A stretch of DNA of 64,000 nt from Diogma glabrata (taxonomy: Eukaryota > Arthropoda > Insecta > Diptera > Cylindrotomidae): contig OY856188.1 of assembly GCA_963693315.1 (NCBI GenBank), positions 148,675,096-148,739,095 of the forward strand. Direction: 5' to 3'. The notes under the pieces were generated by a model, which saw nothing but the letters and a program-made list of their open reading frames with translations, was not told where the DNA came from and did not search any database. Of this stretch, positions 21,477 through 36,229 are shown piece by piece. The translations under genes were made by a program, and so were the position numbers. The stretch's first letter is position 1; every line of letters begins with the position of its first letter.

Positions 21477-23056
21477 GGACAATATTCCACCCATTATTTT
21501 AAAAACCTTTTCGAAAGAACTTGCACCAACTTTAACTAAAATATTCTACCAATCCTACAAATCTGGTATATTTCCCTCGTGCTGGAAGTTGGCAAATGTC
21601 CAGCCCGTCCCCAAAAAGGGACCAAGATCCGATATCTCAAATTATAGGCCAATAGCTTTACTATCGGTCCTATCCAAAGTCTATGAGCATTATATTAATA
21701 CACATATCTCAAAAATTTCTGGAAGAAAATCATTTAATATCCGACAGCCAATACGGTTTTCGAAACAAAAGATCAACTACCGATCTATTAAACTATGTAG
21801 CGCATTGTTGGAACAGCATACTTGATAAGGTGTGAAACATACGTTATCGCTTTAGACATCTCCAAGGCATTCGATCGAGTCTGGCATGCCAACTTAATCA
21901 ACAAGCTCGTTGCGTACGGTTTTCATCCCAATGTTGTGAAGCTGATTCAAAATTTTCTATCCGACCGATACATTTCGGTAACCTTAGACGGATATACTTC
22001 TGAGTCTAAACTAATTAACGCTGGTGTACCCCAAGGCTCAGTATTGTCCCCAACTCTATTTTGATTTATATCAACGAATTGTTGAAAATCACCAGCAACC
22101 CAATAAATAGTTTTGCAGATGATAGTACTCTGCACAAGTCGTTCGAGCCCCTTCCTTCAAAGGGTAAAATGCACGAACGAATTAATCCTGCCCGGAGAGA
22201 CGCTGCCATAAACGTGAACAAAGACCTGAATAAAGTCGCCGACTGGGGTGACCAAAACCTTGTCAATTTCAACTCCACCAAAACACAGCTGTTGATTGTT
22301 TCCAGATTAAAGACCGAGTTCCCCAAAGATATTTTATTTAGTATGTGTGATGAACCAATAGGTGAATGTAAAAACATTCGTTTATGGGTGTCACAGTTTC
22401 AAATGACCTACTCTGGAACGATCATGTAATGGCGATGCAAAAAGCGCGTCTAAAAAACTCGGCCTCCTAAATAGATGCAAAAAATTTTTCACTCCATACC
22501 AATTGCTCCATGTTTATAAGTCCTATATTCGTCCCTGTATGGAGTACTGCTGTCAAGTTTGGGGTGCTGCCTCTGTTTCCATCTTGGCCCTCTTGGACTC
22601 TGTTCAAAAGCGAGCTATACGAATTCTAGGTGATCGAACTTTGACATCACAACTTGATTCCCTACAACATCGTCGCACTGTTGCTGACCTCGTTGTTTTT
22701 TACAAATATCGTCATCAGCAGTGCTCAGATGAAATCAGCGGCATCATGCCTCAAACTTATTCTTACCCCGTTCCACTCGGCAATCGGCTGCCGCAACCAG
22801 TGAAACGGTAAAGATCCCGCGCTGTCATACTGGCAGATCGCAGAGAGACTTCTTTGTCCGAACTGCGTACAATGGAATAGTTTGCCGAACACTTAGTCTC
22901 AGGTGGCTTCAACCCACAGATGTTTAAAAAAAGCGTTAATCTACACCTCAGAACGCCAGTTGTTGTGGGACCCAGGTCTAGACCTAGGTCTTAAAAGGTA
23001 TTTATGTGTTGTTGTGACACATATTCTAAACCCTATTACACAACACATTTTATTAA
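21477..23056 (+). pseudogene. Jockey/BS-like LINE copy 3, RT to 3' end, 5'-truncated
   Basis: It starts in the RT at DNIPPIILKTF and WKLANVQPVPKKG, then has ISNYRPIALLSVLSKVYE, a frameshift, RSTTDLLNYVAHCWNS, ALDISKAFDRVWHANL, GVPQGSVLSPTLF, FADDSTLHKSF, SYIRPCMEYCCQVWGAASVS and QKRAIRILGDRTL. It has at least four frameshifts. The 3' UTR (ttaaaaggtatttatgtgttg) runs to poly(A). It is the least rearranged copy in the window and shows what copy 1 at 6725 has lost or gained. Confidence 0.85.
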
Positions 23057-24262
<1,206 letters not shown>

Positions 24263-24263
24263 G

Positions 24264-24264
24264 C

Positions 24265-24340
<76 letters not shown>

Positions 24341-24362
24341 AATATATATATATAATATATAT
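24264..24362. repeat. (AT)n microsatellite
   Basis: Near-pure AT dinucleotide with TAAT interruptions. Confidence 0.95.
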
Positions 24363-24589
24363 ACACTCAGTTCTGTTTTTGCACGAATTTATTATGCACG
24401 AATTTGAAATAACACGAGTTGGAGCAAAAAATTAATTTCGTTTATGCACGAAATTTTTGAAATAACACGAATCGAATAAACATTTAAATTTTTCGTCCGT
24501 TTATCCGATTTTTCAAGAAAAGAAATTTCTTTTGTTGTACCATATATTTTTAAAGGCGCTTCATATTAAAATACATTTGCACATAAAAT
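24363..24589. repeat. TGCACGAA repeats, possible DNA transposon end
   Basis: 'tgcacgaattt' occurs twice and 'tgcacgaaattttt' once, each of the last two followed by 'gaaataacacga'. Such direct repeats are seen near ends of pogo/Tigger-type elements, but no matching inverted end was found, so the class is open. Confidence 0.3.
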
Positions 24590-26575
24590 TAAAATGTGGA
24601 GTAGAAATATAGTAAGTATTTATATTTGTACTCTCCATTCGATCCGTGATACGAACGTGCACAAACCAAGCAATCCTATTGCTGAGAACATGCACAAACC
24701 AAGCAAACCGTCAAGAAGAACGCTGATCTCAAAGTTACATCGGGTTCTGTCTCCATCGTCTGTTTTAAGTGGACCAAAAATGTAGCGTAGGATATTACGC
24801 TCATATACAGATAAATGTGATTTTTTGTAAGGATCCAGGTTTGTGACCCATACATTACCACCGATCTAATCAATGTCTTGTATAACTTGAGTTTGGTGTT
24901 AGTTGATATACACGGTGATCCAAGGAGAGGTTTAATGAGAGTTTTAATTGAGTAGAAACCATCTGCAACGATTCGGGATTTATATCTGTAAGTATGCTGT
25001 TGTTTGAGCTAAGGATTGATCCGAAATATTTAAAAGATTCAACTCCCTCATATTGTTCATCGCCACACATCAAATCTTTCTTCTCATCCTTCCTTGAAAC
25101 ATTCATATGTTTGGTTTTATCGTAGTTATTTTGCAGACAAATTTTTCCAGCACCATTCTCAAGTGACTTGAAAGTCTCACTCATAACATTTTCAATTTGG
25201 CCGAGTATGACATCATCATCCGTCGTCATTTGACGCACGAATAACCTTTGCTCGTCACCCGACTTGTTCCTGGTCTCTTAAAAAGATTCTCAAAATAAGC
25301 GGCACCAGTATCTAAAATATTTCTAAGGTCTACTTGTAACTTTCCATCTTCGTTTTGAATAGCAGTCGATATAGTTTGAGATTCCTTTTTTAAGGTTTTA
25401 ACCTGTACAAAGTAGTAACGGGTTTGATGTTCCTTATTAAACCTTGCAATCGCCTCACACTGTTTCTTCCCACCATTCTCTCTACATTCATCTATATGGC
25501 TTTGTAAACGGCTTGTCTTGCCAGCTTATAGTTCTCCTTCGTGGACCTGATTTCGCCAATGTTTGGCAATATGGTTTTGATATCTCTCTTCTGTTTTCAG
25601 CTTTCTTTAGTGATTAGATGTTAAAAGATTCTGTTCTTTGAATTTTGGAATGCCTGGATTTGGAAAGTGGAACCTTATCTTAGCACATACAAGAAAGTTG
25701 GTGGTCACTTCCAATGTATGCACCTCTAAACAATCGCGCAACCAGATCCCTTTAACAGAAACTTGCTGTTTCTAGCACGTGATCAATGTGATTTCAAGTT
25801 TTTCCATTCGGTGATACCCAAGTCTGCTTATGAATCGATCGATGCGAAAAGTATTGGCAATTCTTAATTTATTTGATAATACAAACTCAGTCATTATCTC
25901 ACCATTATCATTCGTTTCAAATATCTCTTCAAAACTTCCATTAAAGTCACGAAGAACCATAATGAAGTCGCGTGTTGGCATTTATTTCATAACCTCTTCC
26001 AGTGGTATGTAGAAAGCATCCTCCTCGTCGACTGTCTAAAGTAGGTGCATGCACGGCAATAAGAGAAATATTGTTGTATGTACCGCGTACCCGTAGGTAG
26101 CAGATCATTTCATTAACCGAGATGAATTTCATCACGACTTCTTGTATGCGTGCACCAACAAGATACGCTGCACAAAATTCTCTTCGAGAAGGATAACCAC
26201 TACAGTATAAAGAGTGACTATCCAAATCTTGTTTCCGATTATTGACTGTCTAAATTCTTGCAGAGCAATGATATCCATCCTATACCTCTCAGCCTCTGTT
26301 TCTAGACATATTAGGAGCATCAAGCGCGCTCAGAATGCGCTCCGGTAGTCTGTCCTTTTTCACGTACAGGTAGAAAATTCTATTTTTTGTCCAGATTTGT
26401 TATTGTTTTCTGATTTCTAAATTTAACAAAGGTTTTTTCAGGGTTAGGGTGTTAACCTCAGGCCCAACCCAAATTTTTGTGAATTGATCCATTTTAATGT
26501 TAAAGTCATCAGAATAATCTTTTTACACGGTTATATAACGTGCCACTTGATTGAAAACAGCCGCCTGCTCCAGCC
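24590..26575 (-). pseudogene. RTE-type LINE copy B, internal deletion
   Basis: On the minus strand: the 5' UTR motif (gggttagggtgttaacc at about 26440), endonuclease pieces YRMDIIALQEFRQ, DFIMVLRDFNG, and the linker QTISTAIQNEDGKLQVDL. The reading then jumps to DDDVILGQIENVMSETFKSL and GVESFKYFGSIL, so most of the RT fingers and palm is deleted. C-terminal remnants (SVVMYGSQTWIL) end near 24600. Many stops. It is closest to copy A. Confidence 0.75.
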
Positions 26576-26577
26576 GG

Positions 26578-28067
26578 AAAAGGAGGGATTTTAGAGTTAG
26601 TTTTCTCATACATGATCGCGTAAATCAACATGTCATCGACTTCTGCCCAATTAACATGCAGATATGCACACTAAGAATTCTTACGCAAGAATTTAATGTA
26701 ACGATCCTCAATGTTCATGCACCTACTGAAGACAAAGCAGATGACGTAAAAGAGCTGTTATTCCTTGAACTCGAAAAAGTTATCAATAATATTCCGCAGC
26801 ACGATATAAAAATCGTGGTAGGTGACTTCAATACTCAAATTCGTAGAAGTGCAGAACTTAAAACACATATCGGTCCTAACATCTGAGGTGGCTATGATCT
26901 AGTTATTTCAAACACTTTCTATCCCTCACAAGAAAATCTACAAGGCAATGTGATAATCAAATGACGGAAGAACGGAAACTCAAATCGATTAAGTGTTTTC
27001 AAAGAGACACTTTATAAGTGTAAGTGCCGTTTTATCATACAGAGGTGCTGATATGGACACCGATAATATGCTCGTGACCTTTAATTATAAGTGCAAGTTA
27101 TCATCTACCTCTAATAGACAAGCAAAAAAGGCCGGCGCTGGATTTTCGATGCATTCAAACATCCGGAAACGCTAAGGAGATATCAGGAAATATTTTCTGA
27201 AACATGGAAGAGCATGACATCTCTTCTGAGAAGCCATTAAACATAGAAGAAGAATGGCAAACGCTTCAATCAACCATTGCAGCCCCAGCACCAACTACAA
27301 TTGGAAAACGATCACTGAAATCACGTAACGAATGTTTCGACGACGATTGCCGCTAAAGCGTTTGAACATAAGCGAGAAATATGGTTAGCAAGGGACACCT
27401 GAAGCTTCCAAGCTGATTATCTATGCGCCCTAGAAACCCTCAGCAAAAACTTCTACGGAAAAGAAACACGAACATATGAGAGTTGTATCGAAAACATCAA
27501 CCACCAAGTGGCTAATGGAAATTCGAAAGAGTATTTTGCCAATGCGCAAAATCTGACAAAAGATTTCCACCCAAGATCCATCAGTGGTTAAAAAATGGAA
27601 ACAACGAACTTACAACAAATGGACGTGATGTGCTGGCCGCTGACTAGCGCTGATCGATCCTTTTCGAGCAACTGCTCCGTGAAGTGATGAGATTTTTGTC
27701 TCCCTTACCCAGCAATAAAGAAGTAGAAGCTGCCATTTAAAATCTAAAACATGGATATCACCAGGTATCGATGGAATTCCCGCAGAACTAGTTTAAAAAA
27801 TGGAGGAGAAAGCTTTTTCTTGTCTCACGTATATACGATATAGTTTTTGTGATCTGGGACGAAGAAGAACTACCTGCTGAATGGAAAACAGCTCTCATTG
27901 TTCTGCTACATAAGATAGGTAATAGTCTAAAGTGTGCGAATTATCGTGACATCACATTGCTGTTCACTGCATATAAAATATTAGCGAATTTCGTACTGAT
28001 TCGACTCATTCCGTTCGCCAAATCGATCATCGGTGACTATCAGCGTGGGTTTTCATCCCAACCGTAT
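26578..28067 (+). pseudogene. RTE-type LINE copy C, cut by the assembly gap
   Basis: It starts inside the endonuclease (DFRVSFLIHDRVNQHVIDF), then has NVHAPTEDKADDVKEL, KIVVGDFNTQI, the linker and EELPAEWKTALIVLLHKIG to GDYQRGF, and stops at the N run. It is closest to copy D (47519-50826), from which it differs by many stops and indels. It abuts copy B head to head at about 26576. Confidence 0.75.
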
Positions 28068-28267
28068 NNNNNNNNNNNNNNNNNNNNNNNNNNNNNNNNN
28101 NNNNNNNNNNNNNNNNNNNNNNNNNNNNNNNNNNNNNNNNNNNNNNNNNNNNNNNNNNNNNNNNNNNNNNNNNNNNNNNNNNNNNNNNNNNNNNNNNNNN
28201 NNNNNNNNNNNNNNNNNNNNNNNNNNNNNNNNNNNNNNNNNNNNNNNNNNNNNNNNNNNNNNNNNNN
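28068..28267. other. assembly gap, 200 N
   Basis: A run of exactly 200 N. The round number suggests a placeholder length. LINE copy C enters it and does not emerge on the other side. Confidence 0.98.
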
Positions 28268-30189
<1,922 letters not shown>

Positions 30190-30815
30190 ATCTATTGTGA
30201 AAACAGCATAAAATATCGGAAAAAAAGACATCCAAATCTTTACAATTGTATGAAGTTAGTACAAAACTTTGCTATATGAATAGCTTGCTATGCTGACTAA
30301 AGATAAGCAAATACCACATGGACATTGGAAATTCTGCAATATCTTCCAGCACAATATTTAAACAGGGAATCAAATAGTGCAATGATATATAGCAAATTTT
30401 TAGATCGAACTAATCAGAAATAATGCTTTATATAGCAGTGAATAAAATATAATTAGTACGAAAATTTGCTATATGAATAGCTTCGTATGCTGGTTAAAGA
30501 TAAGCACATACAACATGTACATAGGAAATTTTGCAGTAATCTATTGTGAAAACAGTCATAAAATATTGGAGAAAAGACATCCAAATCTTTACAATTGTAT
30601 GAAGTTAGTACAAAAATTTGCTATATGAATAGCTTGCTATGCTGACTAAAAATAAGCACATACCACATGTACATTGGAAATTTTGCAGTATCTTCCAGCA
30701 AAATTTTTTAACCAGGAATCAAATAGTGCAATAATATATAGCAAATTTTTAGATCGAACTATTCAGAAATACTGCTTTATATAGCAGTGATTAAAATATG
30801 CATTAGCACAAATTC
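30190..30815. repeat. tandem repeat of about 348 bp, nearly two units
   Basis: 'tgtgaaaacag.cataaaatat' recurs at 30196 and 30544, followed in both by 'agacatccaaatctttacaattgtatgaagttagtac', 'gctatatgaatagcttgctatgctgact', 'gcaaatttttagatcgaact' and 'tgctttatatagcagtga'. A partial third copy of the 'ttgctatatgaatagctt' part lies at 30465. Confidence 0.8.
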
Positions 30816-30994
30816 AAATATATGTGTTATTATTTAAGGGTAGTTCCATGTTTAAAACAGCTATATCTAATAAGAGTATTATAAGAGAAAATAAAACTAA
30901 TAATTTAATTTTATGATCTTTATTACAAAAATTATTAAATACAGCAATTTTATAAAAAACTATTAATTATAATAATATTATATGGAAATTAAAT

Positions 30995-31258
30995 TTAAAT
31001 TACATATTTAGTTGATTTGAAATCTATTAAAGAATATGTTTTACAAAGTTCCATATCAAAAGCAATAAGTTTTTTTTTGTTTAGAAATTCTACTACGTGA
31101 CAATATTTATGACTGTCATAATAAAGAGTTTCTAGTAACTGTACTAAAATATGAATTTTATTGCATCTACCAACAGAAACGTGCAAAATTTTACCAAATA
31201 TTTTATATTCATCTTCATTATCTGCTACAACGACAACCATTCCGATTTTGTTAATGTA
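30995..31258 (-). pseudogene. C-terminal part of the zinc-finger transposon-like gene (continues at 50827)
   Basis: On the minus strand it reads IGMVVVVADNEDEYKIFGKI, then HILVQLLETLYYDSHKYCHV and FDMELCKTYSLIDF, ending KYVI and a stop at 30995. The FGKI - L...YYDSH - YSLIDF order is what I recall for the C-terminus of the protein family whose main part lies at 50827-52907. Position agrees: it lies just beyond the LINE that interrupts that gene. A one-base frame difference at the junction indicates a frameshift. Confidence 0.65.
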
Positions 31259-31272
31259 TTTCTAGTAATGAT
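31259..31272. other. 14-bp target-site duplication, left copy
   Basis: TTTCTAGTAATGAT is identical to 50827-50840. The pair brackets the RTE LINE copy D together with everything nested in it. Confidence 0.9.
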
Positions 31273-31292
31273 TCTCTCTCTCTCTCTGGCGT

Positions 31293-31404
31293 TTACATCC
31301 CATGGAGGGATTTTGCCGTCTGTGCAATCAGCTTCCAATCGTCTCGTTCCATGACCAGTTGACCCCAATTTCGACATCCTATATCACGAAGGTCTTGGAT
31401 GATG
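31293..31404 (-). pseudogene. RTE copy D, last 35 codons of the ORF
   Basis: Directly beyond the LTR element the minus strand reads IQDLRDIGCRNWGQLVMERD then DWKLIAQTAKSLHGM and TAA (31293-31295). It continues in frame from RQRWRDDI at 47519. The RNW...RD.W pattern is the usual RTE C-terminus. Confidence 0.85.
31401..31404. other. 4-bp TSD (GATG) of the giant LTR element, left
   Basis: GATG here and at 47519-47522 flank the LTR element. Removing one copy restores the LINE frame (DDI-IQDL). Confidence 0.9.
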
Positions 31405-34400
31405 TGTAATGAAGCGCTTTCTCAGTGGCGAACCAATGAGAGTGGCATAGCAGGAAGCGTACCTTGAGTAGTTTAAAGCCATCACGACTAAGACTCAGCC
31501 ATCGCGGGTTTGATAGAGTAATACCTGCTACTTCAGCACAAATACAGAAATGTACGCTATTTACGAAAATCTGCAGAAATGGAAAGAAATACAAGTGGAA
31601 AAATGGAGACTCTGGCGACGCCATGGGCGAAAGATCCACGATCACCACGCCCAACCCCTACATTCACTCTCAGACGCCCACACACTCACACGTCACACAT
31701 TCACCCACACATTCGACGACTAGCATGTCCCGATTCAATCTCTGACACGCCCTTTTACACCCATTCACACCCCCCACCTTAATTAAAAAAAAATAAAAAA
31801 AAACAAACTGAGTGTACTCACCCCACGATTAATTCCTGACCTCCTATTCCGATTCCATCAGCCTTCCATTGGTACGCTGGTCACGTTGGAGAATTTCGAT
31901 GGATAAAGCGTTGATTAGAAACGTTATCTGATAATATTGTTGAAGAAAAATGATGAGTAGAAACATTCAATAAACTAGTAATCATCAGCGGTAAGTAATG
32001 TTGTTGAATAAAACGTTAATTAGAAACGTTAAATGATAATATTGTTGAAGAAAAATGATGAGTAGAAACGATCAATAAACTAGTAATCATCAGCGGTAAG
32101 TAATGTTGTTGAATAAAACGTTAATTAGAAACGTTAAATGATAATATTGTTGAAGAAAAATGATGAGTAGAAACATTCAATAAACTAGTAATCATCAGCG
32201 GTAAGTAATGTTGTTGAGTAAAACGTTAATTAGAAACGTTAAATGATAATATTGTTGAATAAATATGATGAGTAGAAACGTTCAATAAACTAGCAATCAT
32301 CAGCGGTAAGTAATGTTGTTCTTATAAACAATGAATAAATGGTTGTGTAGAAATGTTGAATAAATTTGCAATCATTAAACAATTTTATTGAATAAACGTT
32401 ACGTAGAAACGTTAATTGATATCGTTGTTGCAGTGAATGACCCGTAGGAACATTCCATAAACTGGCAGTCAGCAGCGTTATATAATGTTGTTCTTATAAA
32501 CAATGAATAAATGGTTGTGTAGAAATGTTAAATAAATTTGCAATCATTAAACAATTTTATTGAATAAACGTTACGTAGAAACGTTAATTGATATCGTTGT
32601 TGCAGTGACTGACCCGTAGGAACATTCCATAAACTGGCAGTCAGCAGCGTTATATAATGTTGTTCTTATAAACAATGAATAAATGGTTGTGTAGAAATGT
32701 TAAATAAACTGGCAATCAGCAAACAATTCTATTAAATAAAACGTGACGTAGAAACGTTAATGGATGACGTTGTTGCAGCAAATGACAAGTAGAACCATTC
32801 CGTAAACTTGCAAGCATCAGCGTTGAAGGATTTTGTTGAATAAAACGTTGAACACAATGATAACGTTGTGAGAAAAAAAAAATGGTACATAGAAACGTTA
32901 AATAAACTTGCAATCAATTAAGCCGAATGCGTTGAAATGTAGTTGTGGCAGGATGCGTTGAAATCAAAAATAAGTGTACCAACACTAGCCAAACTATTTA
33001 TTGAAATCGAACGGTGACAATTTGTATAAATGATGGGAACGCAATACGGCAAAACATAATTGTTGACGTATGCGTTGAAATCCAAAACTTGTAGTAAATG
33101 GCACCAACACCAGTTAAACTATTCGTTGCAGTATATCTGTAATAATTTTGTATCAATGATAGTGAAGCAATACGGCAAAAAAGAATAATTGTTGACGTAT
33201 GCGTTGAAATCCAAACAATGTGACAAATTGTACCAACACTAGTTAAACTATACGTGCAGGATAACTGTAATAATTTTGTAACAATGATAGTGAAGCAATA
33301 CGGCAAAAGTAATGGTTGACGTATGCGTTGAAATCCCAAAGGTAATCAATTGTAACCACACCCGTTAAATTATTCGTTGAAGTATAACTGTAACCAAGTT
33401 GTAACAATGATAATGAAGCGATACGGCAGTAATTAAATGAAAATTTTGTATTATTGGTGTGTCGAAACAGGTATAATAGACGATAGCAACAGCCAAAAAC
33501 CTGATGCCAATGCTGAGTTGCACTAACCTACAGTAGTAACCGCCAAAATATTGATACGGCGGATGATGATATTGTGGCCTCATCGTTGAAGGACGTCATA
33601 TTCCGGCCTTTTTTATAATTTGGATCTTGCATCATATTATTAATTTATTCACATCAACATCCAACTTCAAAATAGTACTGCCATTTAAATTTGGTAAATT
33701 TCAGAATCACAAATAAAAATAAACCATTTTTTTTTATGTTATCATAACACAAGTTATCAAATTCCACGACGTTCAATAGAAAATAAAATACAGCATACGT
33801 TCATTTAGCATAATAACTGTAATCATATTTTGTTACAATTCGATTGTCTATTTAAACAAATACACAACTAATAAATAAGATACATCTTTCTTTTACATAA
33901 TATAGTAGTTCGAATTTATAATATTTATCGTACCTTCTTAAATCTTCGGCAGTCGAAATAATTTAAGTTTTACAAAAAAATAGGACTCATTCAACTGAGT
34001 TAAAAACTTTTAATTAGTACAAACAATTGTTCTACTTAAATTTTAAGAGAAATACGTGGATACAAAATATATTCCACAAAAAAATATATATTTTAATAGT
34101 TAGTCACAATAATTCCATTTAATTATCACTAAAACATTTATGTCAAAAATAATTAACATTAGGATGATAGCGCGCGTACAGTTTTCGTTACGTCACAAAA
34201 CATATCAATTTGTTTTAACTTGCACATATAAATTTTTGACTAAATTGGACTAACTCAGTGATACTAAATACAAACAAATTCAACTAATGGAAATATTGGC
34301 ACTCACCAAATTTAATATTGATTATAATATTTTGTACTACGTAGATTTAATGCAATTTTTTTGCTTGTTGATTTTACGGCACATTATTATAGTGGGCACA

Positions 34401-35430
34401 ACACAAACATATAAAGATTTTTTTTTTTGCGTTAACAATTTTACAAATTCATTAATTTTTTTTTCTTTGTATGATTCAGAACGGCACACAACATATAAAA
34501 TTTTTTTTTTGTTTTAAATTTAAACTCACAAATAATTTGCACTATGATTTTTGAAAGTCAACCGGACGGAATGACTATGTGACCATAACCATCACCACGC
34601 AAATGTAATAAACTAAGAGATTTTAATAATTGACAGAGCCGTATTATATAGCCAAAAATTTTTGTCTCGAAAAAACTCGAATACGGTGTTTTGGAAATTA
34701 ATTTCCATCAAGTTTTCAATTGTTGGGAATTTTTCAAAATTACACAAAACCGTTCGTTATTTGATACTATTGCACAACGACAAGGTTGTAACACAAAATA
34801 TTTCCGACACATCAACAACATTCACCATTGAATTCAAAATGAATCAAATGCAAAACTATAATCCAGAATCACATTATAGTGAAACGGAAAAATCATTTTG
34901 AAAGAAAATAAGACAATAGAATGTTTAACAAAAACGAGATATTAAATCGTTGAATGTTGATGACTGGAAAAATACGCACAGCCGACTTAGGGTTCAAAAA
35001 AAAAGTTAGTTGTTTAATTACGGTTGATGTTTAGAGAATTCAAACTTTAATAGTATATTGAATGTAACCATAGCGCACGTCATTTTTAGGGTGTTGTAAA
35101 ATAAAAATATGGATGATCTTTAAAGATAATTATTAATTAATTAAAACCAACCAATCTTATATTAGATTAATTAACATATCAAACCAGCGTAATCAGTGCA
35201 AAAATCTTTTGGTTTTCTCACATATGGTCGGTCCAACTATTGAAAATTTAAATGGGGTCTAGGAAAAATAAGGAACTACGGGTTACGGGGACTATAAAAA
35301 TACGGCTATTGAAGGTGAATGGATGGGAAACTATTACGCGCGGTACAGGTGAATAAAAAAAAAATGAAAACCAATAAATCTGAGACTATAATATACTGGG
35401 TTCAGACATTAGCCCAGACTATCCATTACA
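31405..35430 (-). repeat. 3' LTR, 4,026 bp
   Basis: It matches 43493-47518 at a constant offset of 12,088 bases. I saw no difference by eye, and all short frames in it have identical translations. Starts TGTAATG, ends CCATTACA. It contains three tandem arrays, a small (TC)/(CA)-rich stretch (31660-31790), and no long ORF. At about 4 kb it is far longer than most insect LTRs (commonly 0.2-2 kb). Confidence 0.95.
31905..33440. repeat. three tandem arrays inside the 3' LTR
   Basis: Array 1: 105-bp unit, four copies starting at 31911, 32016, 32121 and 32226 ('ttaattagaaacgttaaatg'). Array 2: 172-bp unit starting at 32321, 32493 and 32665 ('cttataaacaatgaataaat'), the last copy diverging. Array 3: about 117-129-bp unit with 'tgcgttgaaatc' at 32954, 33071, 33200 and 33324. 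'gtagaaacgtt'-type motifs are shared by arrays 1 and 2, so they probably grew from one ancestor unit. Confidence 0.9.
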
Positions 35431-36229
35431 GAGCAAGTGCTTTTTGGAAGAGCACTCACGACCAAAAAGAAGTTGAAAAGAGGACTAGACTGGTCGCAAA
35501 CAGACCTTGTACATCCACCTTAGTATGGTGAGGCACTTCATGATTCTACAAATTAGCGATCAAATCGATCGGTATTATAAACCCAGTCTTAGCAGAAACA
35601 AAGTAACAAAGTATCTATGATTAAAAAAAAAACTTTTTGGAGGGGCAACGATAAAATCGGTATTCTACTCTATTGCAAGCGATGGATAACTACAATCTTC
35701 CAGACCCAATTTCGGGCAGATCTGGGGGTTCCCGAGACTCTAAAGTCACCAAAAAAAAAAATTTATTCAATCTGCTACAGATCGAAAAATAGAACATCAT
35801 TGGACTAATTCCTTTAATGAAATAGCCGAGACCAGTCCGCTCTTACGTTATGCAGGCTCGCAACCCACACCTGAACCAACACGAGTCTCATGCTTCTCCG
35901 ACTACGCTAGCCGGGCCACACTGTTGTACGCTTCCGTCCCAGTGACTCTGAAGGCTGAAAAAAAACAAACTGTTCACATAGGTTCAAAGTAACCAACTGA
36001 ACCAAATTCAAATACGTTCAATCACGGAATTTACACTTATAAATAGTCAAAACAAAAAAAATTTTGAAACAAGACCCGAACACCAAAGTTGATACACACT
36101 CACTGAACTGTGAATTCAAGATGAAACTACCCTCATACTTTGTGGTCGTCGATAATCTTGACTTACAATGGCGGTGAAACACGCACGAAAGTTACTATCA
36201 TACTGACAGAAAAAAAATTATTGCCGATG
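35431..36229 (-). other. untranslated region between pol and the 3' LTR
   Basis: About 800 bp without an env-like or other convincing ORF. The bases next to the 3' LTR on the minus strand (AAAAAGCACTTGCTC) are not a typical polypurine tract. Confidence 0.6.

Noticed and set aside
24363..24589. Complete pogo/Tigger element from the TGCACGAA repeats
   Set aside because: No matching inverted end and no transposase nearby; kept only as a repeat.
30190..33440. CRISPR-like or bacterial repeat array
   Set aside because: Units are 100-350 bp without short unique spacers, and the context is eukaryotic.
32998..33583. Minus-strand ORFs of 113 and 72 codons in the LTR, present twice
   Set aside because: They fall in tandem arrays and are duplicated only because the LTR is; no domain resemblance.
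31405..35430. 4-kb segmental duplication as an alternative to LTRs
   Set aside because: Both copies end TGTAAT/ATTACA, bracket a gag-pol, lie next to a primer site and are flanked by a 4-bp duplication, all of which fit LTRs.
35830..35960. Possible tRNA-like segment in a G+C-rich patch
   Set aside because: No cloverleaf with a proper T-arm and acceptor could be drawn by eye.
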